Part shown: positions 1 through 8,700 of the stretch, piece after piece
Numbering within the stretch: position 1 is the stretch's first letter
Layout: each line of letters starts with the position of its first letter
Assembly (NCBI GenBank): GCA_030758115.1
Contig: JANREX010000026.1
Span: forward strand, 47,416-111,415
DNA: 64,000 bases
Source: Paracoccaceae bacterium
GTDB taxonomy: Bacteria > Pseudomonadota > Alphaproteobacteria > Rhodobacterales > Rhodobacteraceae
Direction: 5' to 3'
Made by a program: the position numbers and the translations under genes
Notes under the pieces: model-generated
What the model was told of the DNA's origin: nothing
Seen by the model: only the letters and a program-made list of their open reading frames with translations
Database searches by the model: none

Positions 1-96
1 GGCGCGCTGGTGGCCCCGCAGGACCAGCGCCTTGCACCGGCCCCCCTGCCCGAAGATGGCGCGATCCTGTCCGAGACGGAGGACAGCAATGGCTGA
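1..96 (+). CDS. mreC: MreC C-terminal end (partial, cut by window start)
   Basis: Frame 1 is open from the first base and ends at a TGA at 94-96. It encodes about 31 residues rich in Pro, Ala and Asp, ending in LSETEDSNG. The stop overlaps the start of the next gene (ATG at 89), and that gene is mreD. In the conserved order mreB-mreC-mreD-mrdA-rodA this tail is therefore MreC, the periplasmic rod-shape scaffold. Such Pro/Ala-rich poorly conserved tails are usual for MreC. The identity is inferred from position rather than from motifs, because no conserved MreC domain lies in the visible part. Confidence 0.75.
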   Translation, partial: GALVAPQDQRLAPAPLPEDGAILSETEDSNG

Positions 97-628
97 GGGG
101 AGTACGACCCGCGTCTGGGGCATGCGTCTGATGTACCTGGCGCTTGCGCTGGCGCTGATCTTCGCAAAGCTGATCCCGCTGGATTTCCGCCCGCAGGCCT
201 GGGCGGGCCCGGATCTTCTGGTGGCCTTTACCTTTGCCTGGGCGCTGCGCCGCCCCGAGTTCGTGCCGGCCCTGTCGATCGGCCTGGTGGTGCTGCTGGC
301 CGATCTTCTGTTCCTGCGCCCGCCGGGTCTGTGGGCGGCCCTGATGGTGCTTGGCACCCAGGCCCTGCGCAACCGGGCCCGCAATCTGCGCGATCAACCC
401 TTCGTGATGGAATGGCTGGCCGTCGCGGGCGTGTTCCTTGCGATATCCGTGGCAAACCGGCTGGTTCTGGCAATCCTGATGGTCCCGCAAGCGCCCTTGG
501 GGCTGACCATCATCCATGTGCTGATGACCTTGATCTGCTATCCGGTCGTGGTCATTCTGTCACAATGGGTCTTCGGGGTGCGCAAGGCGGCGCCAGGGGA
601 TCTGGACAGGCTGGGGCAACGGATATGA
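89..628 (+). CDS. mreD: Rod shape-determining protein MreD
   Basis: A 179-residue very hydrophobic protein with five or six predicted membrane segments and a short basic C-terminus, typical of MreD in length and character. MreD is the inner-membrane partner of MreC in the elongasome that directs lateral wall synthesis. The start is the ATG at 89, which overlaps the mreC stop; further upstream the frame would run through mreC. The 3' end overlaps mrdA by ATGA (625-628), showing translational coupling. MreD is poorly conserved in sequence, so the call leans on its hydrophobic profile and its place between mreC and mrdA. Confidence 0.88.
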   Translation: MAEGSTTRVWGMRLMYLALALALIFAKLIPLDFRPQAWAGPDLLVAFTFAWALRRPEFVPALSIGLVVLLADLLFLRPPGLWAALMVLGTQALRNRARNLRDQPFVMEWLAVAGVFLAISVANRLVLAILMVPQAPLGLTIIHVLMTLICYPVVVILSQWVFGVRKAAPGDLDRLGQRI

Positions 629-2568
629 GACGCAACCCGAAGGACAGCGCCGATTCCTCGCGCCGGATTACCCGGCGCGGCCTGATCCTGGGCGGCGCGC
701 AGCTGGCCTTCATGGGCATCCTGGGCCTGAGGATGCGCTACATGCAGGTCGAACAGGCCGATCAGTTCCGCGTTCTGGCCGAAGAGAACCGCATCAGCAT
801 CCGCCTGATCGCCCCGGCCCGCGGGCAGATCTATGACCGCAACGGGGCCATGATCGCCGAAAACCAGCCCAGCTACCGGATCGTCATGGTGCGCGAGGAT
901 GCGGGCGACATCGATCTGGTGATGCGGCGTCTGGCGGCGCTGATCGACCTGCCCGAGGACGAGCAGCAGCGGGCCCTCAAGGAAATGCGCGACAGCCGTG
1001 GCGACACCCAGGTCACGGTGGCGGATCGCGTCAGCTGGGAAGACATCTCGAAGGTCGCGATCAACGCCCCGGCCCTGCCCGGCGTCACCCCCGAGGTCGG
1101 TCTGTCGCGCGCCTATCCGATGGGGCCGGATTTCGCGCATGTGGTGGGCTATGTCGGCCCGATCAGCGATTACGACCTGGAGCGGATCGAGAACCCCGAC
1201 CATCTGCTGCGCATCCCGCGTTTCCAGATCGGCAAGGTCGGGCTTGAATCGCGCATGGAAGAGGTGTTGCGCGGCAAGGCCGGCACCAAACGGGTCGAGG
1301 TGAATGCCGCCGGTCGCGTGATGCGCGAACTGGACCGCCAGGAAGGCAAGGCCGGCGCGAATATCCAGTTGACCGTGGACAATGCCTTGCAGTCCTACGT
1401 TCAGGCCCGGCTTGCCGGGGAAAGCGCCGCCGCCGTCGTGATGGATTGCCAGACGGGCGATATTCTTTCCATCGCCTCGGCCCCCAGTTTCGATCCCAAC
1501 CTCTTCGTGCGCGGCATTTCGGTGGCCGATTACGCGACCCTGACCGAGAACACCTATCGCCCGCTGGCCAACAAATCGGTGCAGGGGCTTTATCCGCCGG
1601 GGTCCACCTACAAGATGGTGACGGTGCTTGCGGCACTGGATGCCGGCGTGATCACCCCCGAGGAAACCGTCTGGTGTCCGGGTCACATGGAAGTCTCCGG
1701 GCGGCGCTTTCACTGCTGGAAGCGCGCGGGTCATGGGCACATGAACCTTGAAACCGCGCTGCGCGAAAGCTGCGATGTCTATTACTACGACCTGGCGCTG
1801 AAGGTGGGTATCGACGCGATGTCGGCCATGGCCGAAAAGCTGGGCATCGGCGTGCGCTTCGATCTGCCGATGTCGGCGGTGGCGCGGGGCCGCGCCCCTA
1901 CACGCGACTGGAAACGCGAGAACGTGGGCCAGGACTGGGTGGTGGGTGATACGGTCAATGCCTCGATCGGGCAGGGTTTCGTACTGACCTCGCCGCTGCA
2001 TCTGGCGGTGATGACGGCGCGTCTGGCCGTGGGCCGCAAGGTCGAGCCGCGCCTGATCCGCAGCATCGACGGGATCGAACAGCCCGTCGCCGCCGCGGAA
2101 CCTCTGGGCTTCAACGAGAACCACATGCGCGCGATCCGTCGCGCGATGTTCGAGGCCACGAACAACCGTCGCGGCACGGCCTATGGCAGCCGGATCATCA
2201 CCGACGGCTATCGCATGGCGGGCAAGACCGGCACCAGCCAGGTCCGCAACATCACCGCAGCCGAACGGGCGCGCGGCGTCATCCGCAACGAGGACCTGCC
2301 CTGGGAGCGGCGCGATCACGCATTGTTCGTGAACTATGCGCCCTATGATGATCCGCGCATCGCCGTGGCGGTGGTGGTGGAACATGGCGGCGGCGGCTCG
2401 GCGGTTGCGGCCCCGGTGGCGCGCGACATCACGTTGCAGGCCCTCTACAGGGGCGACCCGCCGCTTGACGCCTATCCCGAAGGCGACCGTTCCCGCATCC
2501 AGGCCTTGCAGGAAAGGCTGCGCCGTGAGCGTGCGCCAGCGACGCGGCCCGGGCAGGACCGCGCATGA
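625..2568 (+). CDS. mrdA: Penicillin-binding protein 2 (peptidoglycan transpeptidase)
   Basis: A 647-residue class B penicillin-binding protein that cross-links peptidoglycan during cell elongation. It has a short basic cytoplasmic start, one membrane anchor near residues 20-45, a pedestal domain (IAPARGQIYDRNG) and a C-terminal transpeptidase domain. The catalytic motifs are visible: STYK in PPGSTYKM with the nucleophile Ser about 327, a second motif in ESCDVYYYD, and KTGTS about 534. The start ATG at 625 overlaps the mreD stop; the open frame extends further upstream but only inside mreD. The 3' end overlaps rodA by 4 bp. PBP2 pairs with RodA, the polymerase encoded next. Confidence 0.96.
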   Translation: MRRNPKDSADSSRRITRRGLILGGAQLAFMGILGLRMRYMQVEQADQFRVLAEENRISIRLIAPARGQIYDRNGAMIAENQPSYRIVMVREDAGDIDLVMRRLAALIDLPEDEQQRALKEMRDSRGDTQVTVADRVSWEDISKVAINAPALPGVTPEVGLSRAYPMGPDFAHVVGYVGPISDYDLERIENPDHLLRIPRFQIGKVGLESRMEEVLRGKAGTKRVEVNAAGRVMRELDRQEGKAGANIQLTVDNALQSYVQARLAGESAAAVVMDCQTGDILSIASAPSFDPNLFVRGISVADYATLTENTYRPLANKSVQGLYPPGSTYKMVTVLAALDAGVITPEETVWCPGHMEVSGRRFHCWKRAGHGHMNLETALRESCDVYYYDLALKVGIDAMSAMAEKLGIGVRFDLPMSAVARGRAPTRDWKRENVGQDWVVGDTVNASIGQGFVLTSPLHLAVMTARLAVGRKVEPRLIRSIDGIEQPVAAAEPLGFNENHMRAIRRAMFEATNNRRGTAYGSRIITDGYRMAGKTGTSQVRNITAAERARGVIRNEDLPWERRDHALFVNYAPYDDPRIAVAVVVEHGGGGSAVAAPVARDITLQALYRGDPPLDAYPEGDRSRIQALQERLRRERAPATRPGQDRA

Positions 2569-3704
2569 GCTATCTTGAATATACCGTCAAGACGGTACCC
2601 TCGGGCGTCCGCAAGGTGCTCTATCTCAACTGGCCGCTGGTGCTTCTGCTGATCGCCGTGGCCAGCGTCGGTTTTCTGATGCTCTATTCCGTGGCGGGCG
2701 GATCCTTCAGCCCCTGGGTCGAGCCGCAGATGAAGCGTTTCGCGCTGGGGCTTGTGGTCATGTTCATCGTGGCCCTTGTGCCGATCTGGTTCTGGCGCAA
2801 CATGGCCGCCGTTGCCTATCTGGTGTCGCTGGTCTTGCTGCTGATGGTCGAATTCTTCGGCGTCACCGGCATGGGGGCACAACGCTGGATCGACCTGGGT
2901 TTCATGCGCCTGCAACCATCGGAACTGGCCAAGGTCACGCTGGTGATGTTCCTGGCGGCCTATTACGACTGGTTGCCGATGAAGAAGGTCTCGCACCCTT
3001 TCTGGGTCGCGGTGCCGCTGTTCTTCATCCTGCTGCCGACCTTTCTGGTCCTGACGCAACCCGATCTGGGCACGGCCCTGCTTCTGGTTTTCGGCGGTGG
3101 GGGGCTGATGTTCGTGGCCGGGGTGCATTGGGGTTATTTCGCGGCCGTCTTCGCCTCGGGCGTGGGGCTGGTGGTGGCGGTGTTCCAGTCGCGCGGCACG
3201 TCCTGGCAATTGCTCAAGGATTACCAGTATCGCCGGATCGACACCTTCCTTGACCCGGCGCAGGACCCGTTGAACGCGGGCTATCACATCACCCAGGCCA
3301 AGATCGCGCTGGGATCGGGCGGCTGGACCGGTCGGGGCTTCATGCAAGGCACGCAGAGCCGGCTGAACTTCCTGCCCGAGAAACACACCGATTTCATCTT
3401 CACCACCCTGGCCGAGGAATTCGGCTTCATCGGCGGGATCTCGTTGCTGGGCCTTTACGCGCTGATCATCATCTTCTGTGTCGTCAGCGCCCTGTCGAAC
3501 AAGGACCGTTTCGCCTCGTTGCTGACATTCGGCGTTGCGCTGACCTTCTTTCTCTATTTCGCCGTGAACATGTCGATGGTCATGGGCCTTGCGCCCGTCG
3601 TCGGTGTGCCCCTGCCGCTGGTCAGCTATGGCGGGTCGGCGATGCTGGTGCTGATGGTCGCCTTCGGGTTGGTCCAAAGCGCCCATATCCATAAACCAAG
3701 GTAA
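2565..3704 (+). CDS. rodA: Peptidoglycan glycosyltransferase RodA (SEDS family)
   Basis: A 379-residue polytopic protein of the SEDS family with about ten membrane helices. It polymerises lipid II into glycan strands together with PBP2. Family signatures are present: QRWIDLGFMRLQPSE, a long extracytoplasmic loop containing ALGSGGWTGRG and LNFLPEKHTDFIFT, and near the C-terminus VGVPLPLVSYGGSAM. It starts by ATGA overlap with mrdA and is the last member of the elongation operon. The next gene follows after only 6 bp but has an unrelated function. Confidence 0.97.
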   Translation: MSYLEYTVKTVPSGVRKVLYLNWPLVLLLIAVASVGFLMLYSVAGGSFSPWVEPQMKRFALGLVVMFIVALVPIWFWRNMAAVAYLVSLVLLLMVEFFGVTGMGAQRWIDLGFMRLQPSELAKVTLVMFLAAYYDWLPMKKVSHPFWVAVPLFFILLPTFLVLTQPDLGTALLLVFGGGGLMFVAGVHWGYFAAVFASGVGLVVAVFQSRGTSWQLLKDYQYRRIDTFLDPAQDPLNAGYHITQAKIALGSGGWTGRGFMQGTQSRLNFLPEKHTDFIFTTLAEEFGFIGGISLLGLYALIIIFCVVSALSNKDRFASLLTFGVALTFFLYFAVNMSMVMGLAPVVGVPLPLVSYGGSAMLVLMVAFGLVQSAHIHKPR

Positions 3705-3710
3705 GACAGC

Positions 3711-4643
3711 ATGACCGTAAACATCCTTTTCGCCGCCAAGCCTGACAGCTGGGCCGCCTATGAAACGCCGCTGAATGCGGCATTGCGCGAGGCGGGTGTC
3801 ACCGCCGATCTGCGGCGCGACTTCGCGCCCGCCGAGGTGGATTACATCGTCTATGCCCCCAACAGCACGGTGCAGGACTTCACGCCCTACACCCGCTGCA
3901 AGGCTGTCCTGAACCTGTGGGCCGGGGTCGAGAACGTGGTGGGCAACACCACCTTGACACAGCCGCTGGCGCGGATGGTGGATCACGGCTTGACCCAGGG
4001 CATGATGGAATGGGTCACCGGCCATGTGCTGCGCCATCACCTGGGGATGGACGCGCATATCCACGGGCTGAAAGGCCGCTGGGACAAGCATGTGCCGCCG
4101 CTGGCCGAAGATCGGGCAGTGACGATCCTGGGCATGGGTGCGCTGGGGTCTGCCTGCGCAAGGGCACTGGCGGGCCTTGGCTTTGCCGTGACCGGCTGGA
4201 GCCGCAGTGCCCATGACGTGGAAGGCGTGAACTGCCTGCATGGCGATGCCGGTTTGGCGCAAGCGCTGTCGAAGGCGGAAATCCTGGTGCTGCTGCTGCC
4301 ATTGACCGACGCGACCGAGAACCTGCTGGATGCGGCCAACCTGGCGCGGCTGCCCCGTGGTGCGGTGATCCTGAACCCCGGACGCGGCGCGCTGATCGAC
4401 GACGCGGCCCTTCTGGCCGCGCTGGACAGTGGTCAGGTCGGCCATGCCACGCTGGACGTGTTCCGCGTCGAACCCCTGCCCGCGGATCATCCGTTCTGGG
4501 CGCATCCATCGGTGACGGTGACGCCGCATATCGCATCCGAGACGCGCCCCGCCTCGGCCTCGCGCGTGATCGCGGAGAACGTGCGGCGCGGCGAGGCGGG
4601 CGAGCCCTTCGTGCATCTGGTGGATCGCAAGCTGGGCTATTGA
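3711..4643 (+). CDS. ghrA: Glyoxylate/hydroxypyruvate reductase A-type dehydrogenase
   Basis: A 310-residue D-isomer-specific 2-hydroxyacid dehydrogenase. Residues 130-250 carry the NAD(P)-binding Rossmann fold (TILGMGALGSACARAL). The catalytic pattern follows: an Arg in LNPGRGALIDD, Glu in VFRVEPLP, and His in VTPHIAS. The HPFWAHPSVTVTPH block resembles GhrA, which reduces glyoxylate and hydroxypyruvate. Substrate preference within this superfamily cannot be read from sequence with certainty. It lies 6 bp after rodA, so it may be cotranscribed. It converges with the minus-strand SseB gene, leaving 13 bp between the two stops. Confidence 0.85.
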   Translation: MTVNILFAAKPDSWAAYETPLNAALREAGVTADLRRDFAPAEVDYIVYAPNSTVQDFTPYTRCKAVLNLWAGVENVVGNTTLTQPLARMVDHGLTQGMMEWVTGHVLRHHLGMDAHIHGLKGRWDKHVPPLAEDRAVTILGMGALGSACARALAGLGFAVTGWSRSAHDVEGVNCLHGDAGLAQALSKAEILVLLLPLTDATENLLDAANLARLPRGAVILNPGRGALIDDAALLAALDSGQVGHATLDVFRVEPLPADHPFWAHPSVTVTPHIASETRPASASRVIAENVRRGEAGEPFVHLVDRKLGY

Positions 4644-4656
4644 TCCCGCCGTGACC

Positions 4657-5451
4657 TCAGCGCAGCTTGGGCGGACGTGCCGGATCTGATCCCGGCGCCA
4701 TCCGCAGCACCTCCTGCACGGCCTCGGCAGGCTGGGGCAGATCGAAGCGCAGGCCATGCTGGGCCAGCCGCGCCGCCATCGGTTCGGCGGCACGGAAGAA
4801 CGCCACATCCAGCGCGCCCGCCTCGATCCCCGAGAAGGTCAGCGCCTCGGCCACGGCTTTGGCCAGGGCACCTTGCGCGCCGGGTGCGGCATCGACAAAG
4901 GCCAGCATGTGCCCCTTGCCGCCACCCTCGTAGGTGACACCCAGCAGATAGGCCGCCTCGGCCAGGCCGGCGGCGCTGGCCAGCTTGGCATCCAGCGCCG
5001 TCAGCAGCAGTTCGGGCAGGCCGCGCGGCGGGGCCAGCCCCTCGATCCGGGCCTCGGCCTCGGCGGGTGCGTTGCCCAGGGTGCCGGCCAGCCATGTCAC
5101 CGCCTGCGGCGGGATCAGGATCGAGGAAGGCGCCACATCAAGGTTCACGCCCATGCCGATGCCCTGCTCGGCCAGCAGCCCCGCGATGACCCGGCCGGAC
5201 AGCGCGGCATAGGGCGCAGGCTTGCCCACGAATTGCGCCAGGCGGTCGTCACGGTCGAAGACCAGCACGAAACTGGCATCCCCCAGATCGAAGACCTCGG
5301 GGGTGATGTTGTCGCCCTGCGCCTCTTCGGTCAGCAGCAGAAACAGCTCGCAATCGGCCAGGCGTTCATAGAAGCGCAGGCGCGCGGCATCATCATCGGA
5401 TGCAGCCTCCATCGCGGCATGGGCGGTATCAAGCGGGGTCAGGTCGGTCAT
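4657..5451 (-). CDS. SseB family protein
   Basis: A 264-residue protein matching the SseB N-terminal domain pattern: an acidic start, FYERLADCELFLLL, then FVLVFDRDDRLAQF and a central segment ending PPQAVTWLA. E. coli SseB is a poorly understood protein named for enhancing serine sensitivity; no enzymatic role is established. The C-terminal part here (residues 150-264) is less conserved. The start overlaps the 3' end of the upstream uracil-DNA-glycosylase-like gene by 23 bp, so the two are probably translated from one message. No signal peptide or membrane segment is seen, which suggests a cytoplasmic protein. Confidence 0.8.
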   Translation of the reverse strand: MTDLTPLDTAHAAMEAASDDDAARLRFYERLADCELFLLLTEEAQGDNITPEVFDLGDASFVLVFDRDDRLAQFVGKPAPYAALSGRVIAGLLAEQGIGMGVNLDVAPSSILIPPQAVTWLAGTLGNAPAEAEARIEGLAPPRGLPELLLTALDAKLASAAGLAEAAYLLGVTYEGGGKGHMLAFVDAAPGAQGALAKAVAEALTFSGIEAGALDVAFFRAAEPMAARLAQHGLRFDLPQPAEAVQEVLRMAPGSDPARPPKLR

Positions 5452-6043
5452 CCATCACTCTCCGGACAGCGGCACGCAGATCAGGCAGGACATCCGCCGC
5501 GAACCATGGATTTTTGCGAAGCCAAGCGGTATTGCGCCAGGAGGGATGAGGCAAGGGAAAAACCCCGGGGGCATGGTCACGCCATTCCGCCACCGTTTGC
5601 GTCACAGGCGCGCGGCTGCCCAGGTGCCAGCGATGGGCATGCCCACCCACCAGGATGCGCAGCCCGATATGCCCCAGTCGGTCCATGACCCGCCCGTGCC
5701 ATGTCCGCGCGCAGACCGGCGGCGGCGGCAGGTCCGCCCCCTTGGCGTCATAGCCCGGAAAGCAGAAGGCCATCGGCACGATGGCAACCCGGTCCCTGTC
5801 GTAGAATTCTTCCCGGGACAACCCCAGCCAGTCGCGCAACCGGTCGCCAGAGGGATCATCGAAGGGCCGCCCCGACTGATGCACCCGCATCCCCGGCGCC
5901 TGCCCGGCAATCAGAAGGCGCGCACCCGGGCGGAACCACACAACGGGGCGCGGCGCATGGGCTGTCACCGTGGCCGCAAAGCGCGCATGGCACAGGGTGC
6001 AGGCCGCAATATCATGGGCAAGATCGCATGGCAGGTCGGTCAT
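5429..6043 (-). CDS. Uracil-DNA glycosylase superfamily protein
   Basis: A 204-residue protein with the uracil-DNA glycosylase fold motifs: motif 1 as GQAPGMRVHQSGRPF and motif 2 as LPHPSWRN. An N-terminal CTLC pair and a further Cys in PPPPVCARTWH resemble the iron-sulfur ligands of family 4/5 enzymes, but I cannot place the full set of four cysteines with confidence. It is likely involved in base-excision repair of uracil, though the exact family and activity are inferred. The start is the ATG at 6043 (MTDLPCDLAHD); an upstream extension would enter the intergenic promoter region. It overlaps the downstream SseB gene by 23 bp. Confidence 0.75.
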   Translation of the reverse strand: MTDLPCDLAHDIAACTLCHARFAATVTAHAPRPVVWFRPGARLLIAGQAPGMRVHQSGRPFDDPSGDRLRDWLGLSREEFYDRDRVAIVPMAFCFPGYDAKGADLPPPPVCARTWHGRVMDRLGHIGLRILVGGHAHRWHLGSRAPVTQTVAEWRDHAPGVFPLPHPSWRNTAWLRKNPWFAADVLPDLRAAVRRVMDDRPDPA

Positions 6044-6107
6044 CGCGCCAAGTGTAGCATTCACCCCGGAGGGGTCCATACCGGCAAACCTGACGGGCAA
6101 CTTCGGC

Positions 6108-6137
6108 TTGGTGAATTTTCGCGAGTTAGGGTATAGT
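6108..6137 (+). promoter_or_regulatory. Candidate sigma-70 promoter for the polysaccharide operon
   Basis: In the divergent intergenic region TTGGTG (6108-6113) is followed after 18 bases by TATAGT (6132-6137), a good housekeeping -35/-10 pair reading towards the KpsT-like gene. The predicted leader would be about 130 bases and contains the AT-rich run at 6217-6240. It is the only clear promoter-like pair I see for the 6.3-11.1 kb operon. Predicted by eye only. Confidence 0.4.
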
Positions 6138-6274
6138 CGCGCACGAAAGCCATAATCTGGCCTCGAAAGTGTGTGATTTTCAGCCAATGGCTCGACAGAT
6201 GCCCGGAGCCGTTGCTAAGTGGGAGTTAACATAACCCCGTTAAGAGGGTGGGCAGGAGCAGACCGGAGCGTTTG

Positions 6275-6934
6275 ATGCTCGAATTCGAGAATGTCAGCAA
6301 GTCCTACTGGACGGGCACCCAACGCAAGGTGATCCTTGATCGCGTCAGTTTCCGCGTGGAACTGGGCAATTCGCTTGGCATCCTGGCGCCCAACGGAACC
6401 GGCAAGACCACACTGATCAACATGATGGCCGGGCTGGAAAAACCCGATGAAGGGGTGATCCGCCGCGGGGCGCGCATCAGCTTTCCGCTGGGCTTCATGG
6501 GCGGCGTCGTCTCGCGCGTGTCGGCGGTGGAAAACAGCCGCTATATCGCGCGTCTTTACGGTCTGGACCCCGATTATGTCGAAGCCTTCTGCCGCTGGCT
6601 CTGCAATCTGGGCGAATATTTCGAACAGCCGCTGGGCACCTATTCATCGGGGATGCGGGCGCGGTTCTCGTTTGCGCTGATGCTTGCGCTGGATTTCGAC
6701 ATCTACCTGATCGACGAGGGGATGCCGTCCTCGACCGATGCGGAGTTCAACCGCAAGGCCGGCGACGTCCTGCGCGAAAGGCTGCGCACCACGACGGTCA
6801 TCATCGTCTCGCACCAGCCGCAAGTTCTTGAAAAATTTGCCCGATCCGCCGCCGTGCTGATGGATGGCAAGCTGCACATGTTTGACACCTTGGAAGAAGC
6901 GAAAGAGCTCTATGATTACGAAACCCAAGGCTAG
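6275..6934 (+). CDS. KpsT-like capsule polysaccharide ABC exporter ATPase
   Basis: A 219-residue ABC ATPase of the KpsT/Wzt short type, which powers export of capsule or similar polysaccharide across the inner membrane. Walker A reads APNGTGKTT, the signature is YSSGMRARFSF, and Walker B is FDIYLIDEGM. A His switch follows in IVSHQPQ. The length equals that of group 2 capsule KpsT. The start is ATG 6275 (MLEFENVSKSY). It overlaps the next gene by 23 bp. No KpsM-type permease lies on either side, so the membrane partner must be encoded elsewhere. Confidence 0.88.
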   Translation: MLEFENVSKSYWTGTQRKVILDRVSFRVELGNSLGILAPNGTGKTTLINMMAGLEKPDEGVIRRGARISFPLGFMGGVVSRVSAVENSRYIARLYGLDPDYVEAFCRWLCNLGEYFEQPLGTYSSGMRARFSFALMLALDFDIYLIDEGMPSSTDAEFNRKAGDVLRERLRTTTVIIVSHQPQVLEKFARSAAVLMDGKLHMFDTLEEAKELYDYETQG

Positions 6935-8699
6935 GAAATTCCGCATCCGTCGCAGCCTGGCCGCGCCTGACACCGACACCGGCCAGGCCCAGGGCATGGG
7001 ACGTGCCGCAAATGCGCGCCCGCTGATCCCGCAGCATGGCGGATTGTCCGCCGTGCAGTCGGACACATCCGGCCGGACAGAGGATCTTGCCGATCATATC
7101 GAGCGCCGCCGCGCCGCGGCGCGCGCGGAGTTGCAGGGCCAGCCACCGATCCCGGAGGATTCCGGTCCGGATTTCTCGGAACTGATCACCACCTCACCCC
7201 ATGCCGAGGCCGGCCCCGAGATCGACGCCATCCGCCGCGAGGGTCTGACGGGGCGGCAATTGCGCATGGCGCGCAGGGTGGCACAGAAACACGGTCTTGC
7301 GCCCACCTCGGATTTCGACGCGGTGCGCCTGCTGCGCGCCGAAGGGATCGACCCGTTCCAGCGCACCACCATGCTTGATCTGGTGATGCCCCGCGAAGAC
7401 GAGGACGAGGACGAAACAGCGCCCCCGGCGCATCAGCGTGACACCGCGCCCGTCGCCCCTGCCGGGGGCACCCCGATCGGGCGGGTCCAGCTGCCGCAGA
7501 CCATGCCGTCGGGCAACCCCTACCTGCCATCGACCGAGACCAGCCCGGCCGAGCGTCGGGCACGTGACATCATGGACATCCAGCGTGACATCGCCCGTCG
7601 TCGGCGGCGCAAGCTGTTGCTGCTGCTGACACGGCTGAGCGCCTTTGTCTTCCTGCCGACCTTCCTGGCCGGTTGGTATTATTTCGTCCACGCCACGCCG
7701 ATGTATGCCACCAAGTCGGAATTCCTGATCCTTCAGGCGGATGCGCAGGGTGGCTCGGGCCTGGGCGGGCTGCTTAGCGGCACGCAATTCGCCACCAACC
7801 AGGACAGTATCGCGGTGCAATCCTACATGCAGTCGCGCGATGCAATGCTGCGCCTGAACGAGGACATGGGTTTCAAGGCCCATTTCAAGCAGGACTGGAT
7901 CGATCCGATCCAGCGCCTTGAGACGGATGCAACCGATGAGGCCGCGTACAAGGTCTACAAGAAGAACGTCAAGATCGGGTACGATCCCACCGAAGGCGTG
8001 ATCCGCATGGAGGTGATCGCCGCCGATCCGCAGATCAGCGCGGAATTCTCGTCGCATCTGATCCAGTATGCCGAAGATCGGGTGGACGAGTTGTCGCGCC
8101 GCAAGCGCGAAGACCAGATGCGTGATGCAAGGGCCAGCCTGGAAATCGCCAAGGCGGAACGGCGCGAGGCGCAGGAACGGCTGGTCGCTTTGCAGGAAGG
8201 GTCGATCCTGGATCCGCAGGGCGAGATTGCCAGCATCCGGGCGTTGATCAACGCGGTCGAGCTGCAGCTTCAGGAAAAGGAACTGGCGCTGAATTCGCAG
8301 CTGACCAACACACGGCCCAATGCCGCCCGCGTCGATGCCCTGCGCTCCGAGGTGCAGCTGCTGCGCAACGATCTTGACAGGCAGAACCGCCGCCTGAATG
8401 ACGCGACAGAGGGGCAAAGCTCGCTGGCCGCGATGACGGCGCAGATCCAGATGGCGCAGGCCGATCTGGCCACGGCGGACCTGTTCCTGCAGTCCGCGCT
8501 GCAAAACGAAAAGCAAACCGAGCTTGAGGCGAACCGCCAGGTACGATACCTGACGACCAGCGTGCGGCCCGTGGCCCCGGACGAGCCGACCTATCCGCGC
8601 GCGTTCGAGAACACGATCCTTGCCTTCCTCATCTTCTCGGGAATTTACCTGATGATCTCACTTACTGCCTCGATCCTGCGCGAACAGGTGTCCAGCTGA
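6912..8699 (+). CDS. KpsE-type capsule polysaccharide export inner-membrane protein
   Basis: A 595-residue polysaccharide co-polymerase-like protein. Residues 1-225 form a charged, low-complexity cytoplasmic head with one ordered-looking block (LTGRQLRMARRVAQKHGL, then LLRAEGIDPFQ). A membrane helix near 235-258 leads to a periplasmic domain starting TKSEFLILQ, then a long coiled coil of about residues 390-545. A second membrane helix lies near the C-terminus (AFLIFSGIYLMISLTA). This matches KpsE/BexC, which bridges the ABC exporter to the outer-membrane channel. The head is much longer than in E. coli KpsE. The start ATG 6912 lies inside the end of the KpsT gene. Confidence 0.85.
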   Translation: MITKPKARKFRIRRSLAAPDTDTGQAQGMGRAANARPLIPQHGGLSAVQSDTSGRTEDLADHIERRRAAARAELQGQPPIPEDSGPDFSELITTSPHAEAGPEIDAIRREGLTGRQLRMARRVAQKHGLAPTSDFDAVRLLRAEGIDPFQRTTMLDLVMPREDEDEDETAPPAHQRDTAPVAPAGGTPIGRVQLPQTMPSGNPYLPSTETSPAERRARDIMDIQRDIARRRRRKLLLLLTRLSAFVFLPTFLAGWYYFVHATPMYATKSEFLILQADAQGGSGLGGLLSGTQFATNQDSIAVQSYMQSRDAMLRLNEDMGFKAHFKQDWIDPIQRLETDATDEAAYKVYKKNVKIGYDPTEGVIRMEVIAADPQISAEFSSHLIQYAEDRVDELSRRKREDQMRDARASLEIAKAERREAQERLVALQEGSILDPQGEIASIRALINAVELQLQEKELALNSQLTNTRPNAARVDALRSEVQLLRNDLDRQNRRLNDATEGQSSLAAMTAQIQMAQADLATADLFLQSALQNEKQTELEANRQVRYLTTSVRPVAPDEPTYPRAFENTILAFLIFSGIYLMISLTASILREQVSS

Positions 8700-8700
8700 T

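Noticed and set aside
538..4808. Long minus-strand frames opposite mrdA, rodA and ghrA
   Set aside because: There are no family motifs and they run across several coupled genes in the opposite direction; they are shadow frames.
6912..8699. Wzc-type tyrosine autokinase
   Set aside because: There is no C-terminal Walker kinase domain or tyrosine cluster; the protein ends with its second membrane helix, as in KpsE.
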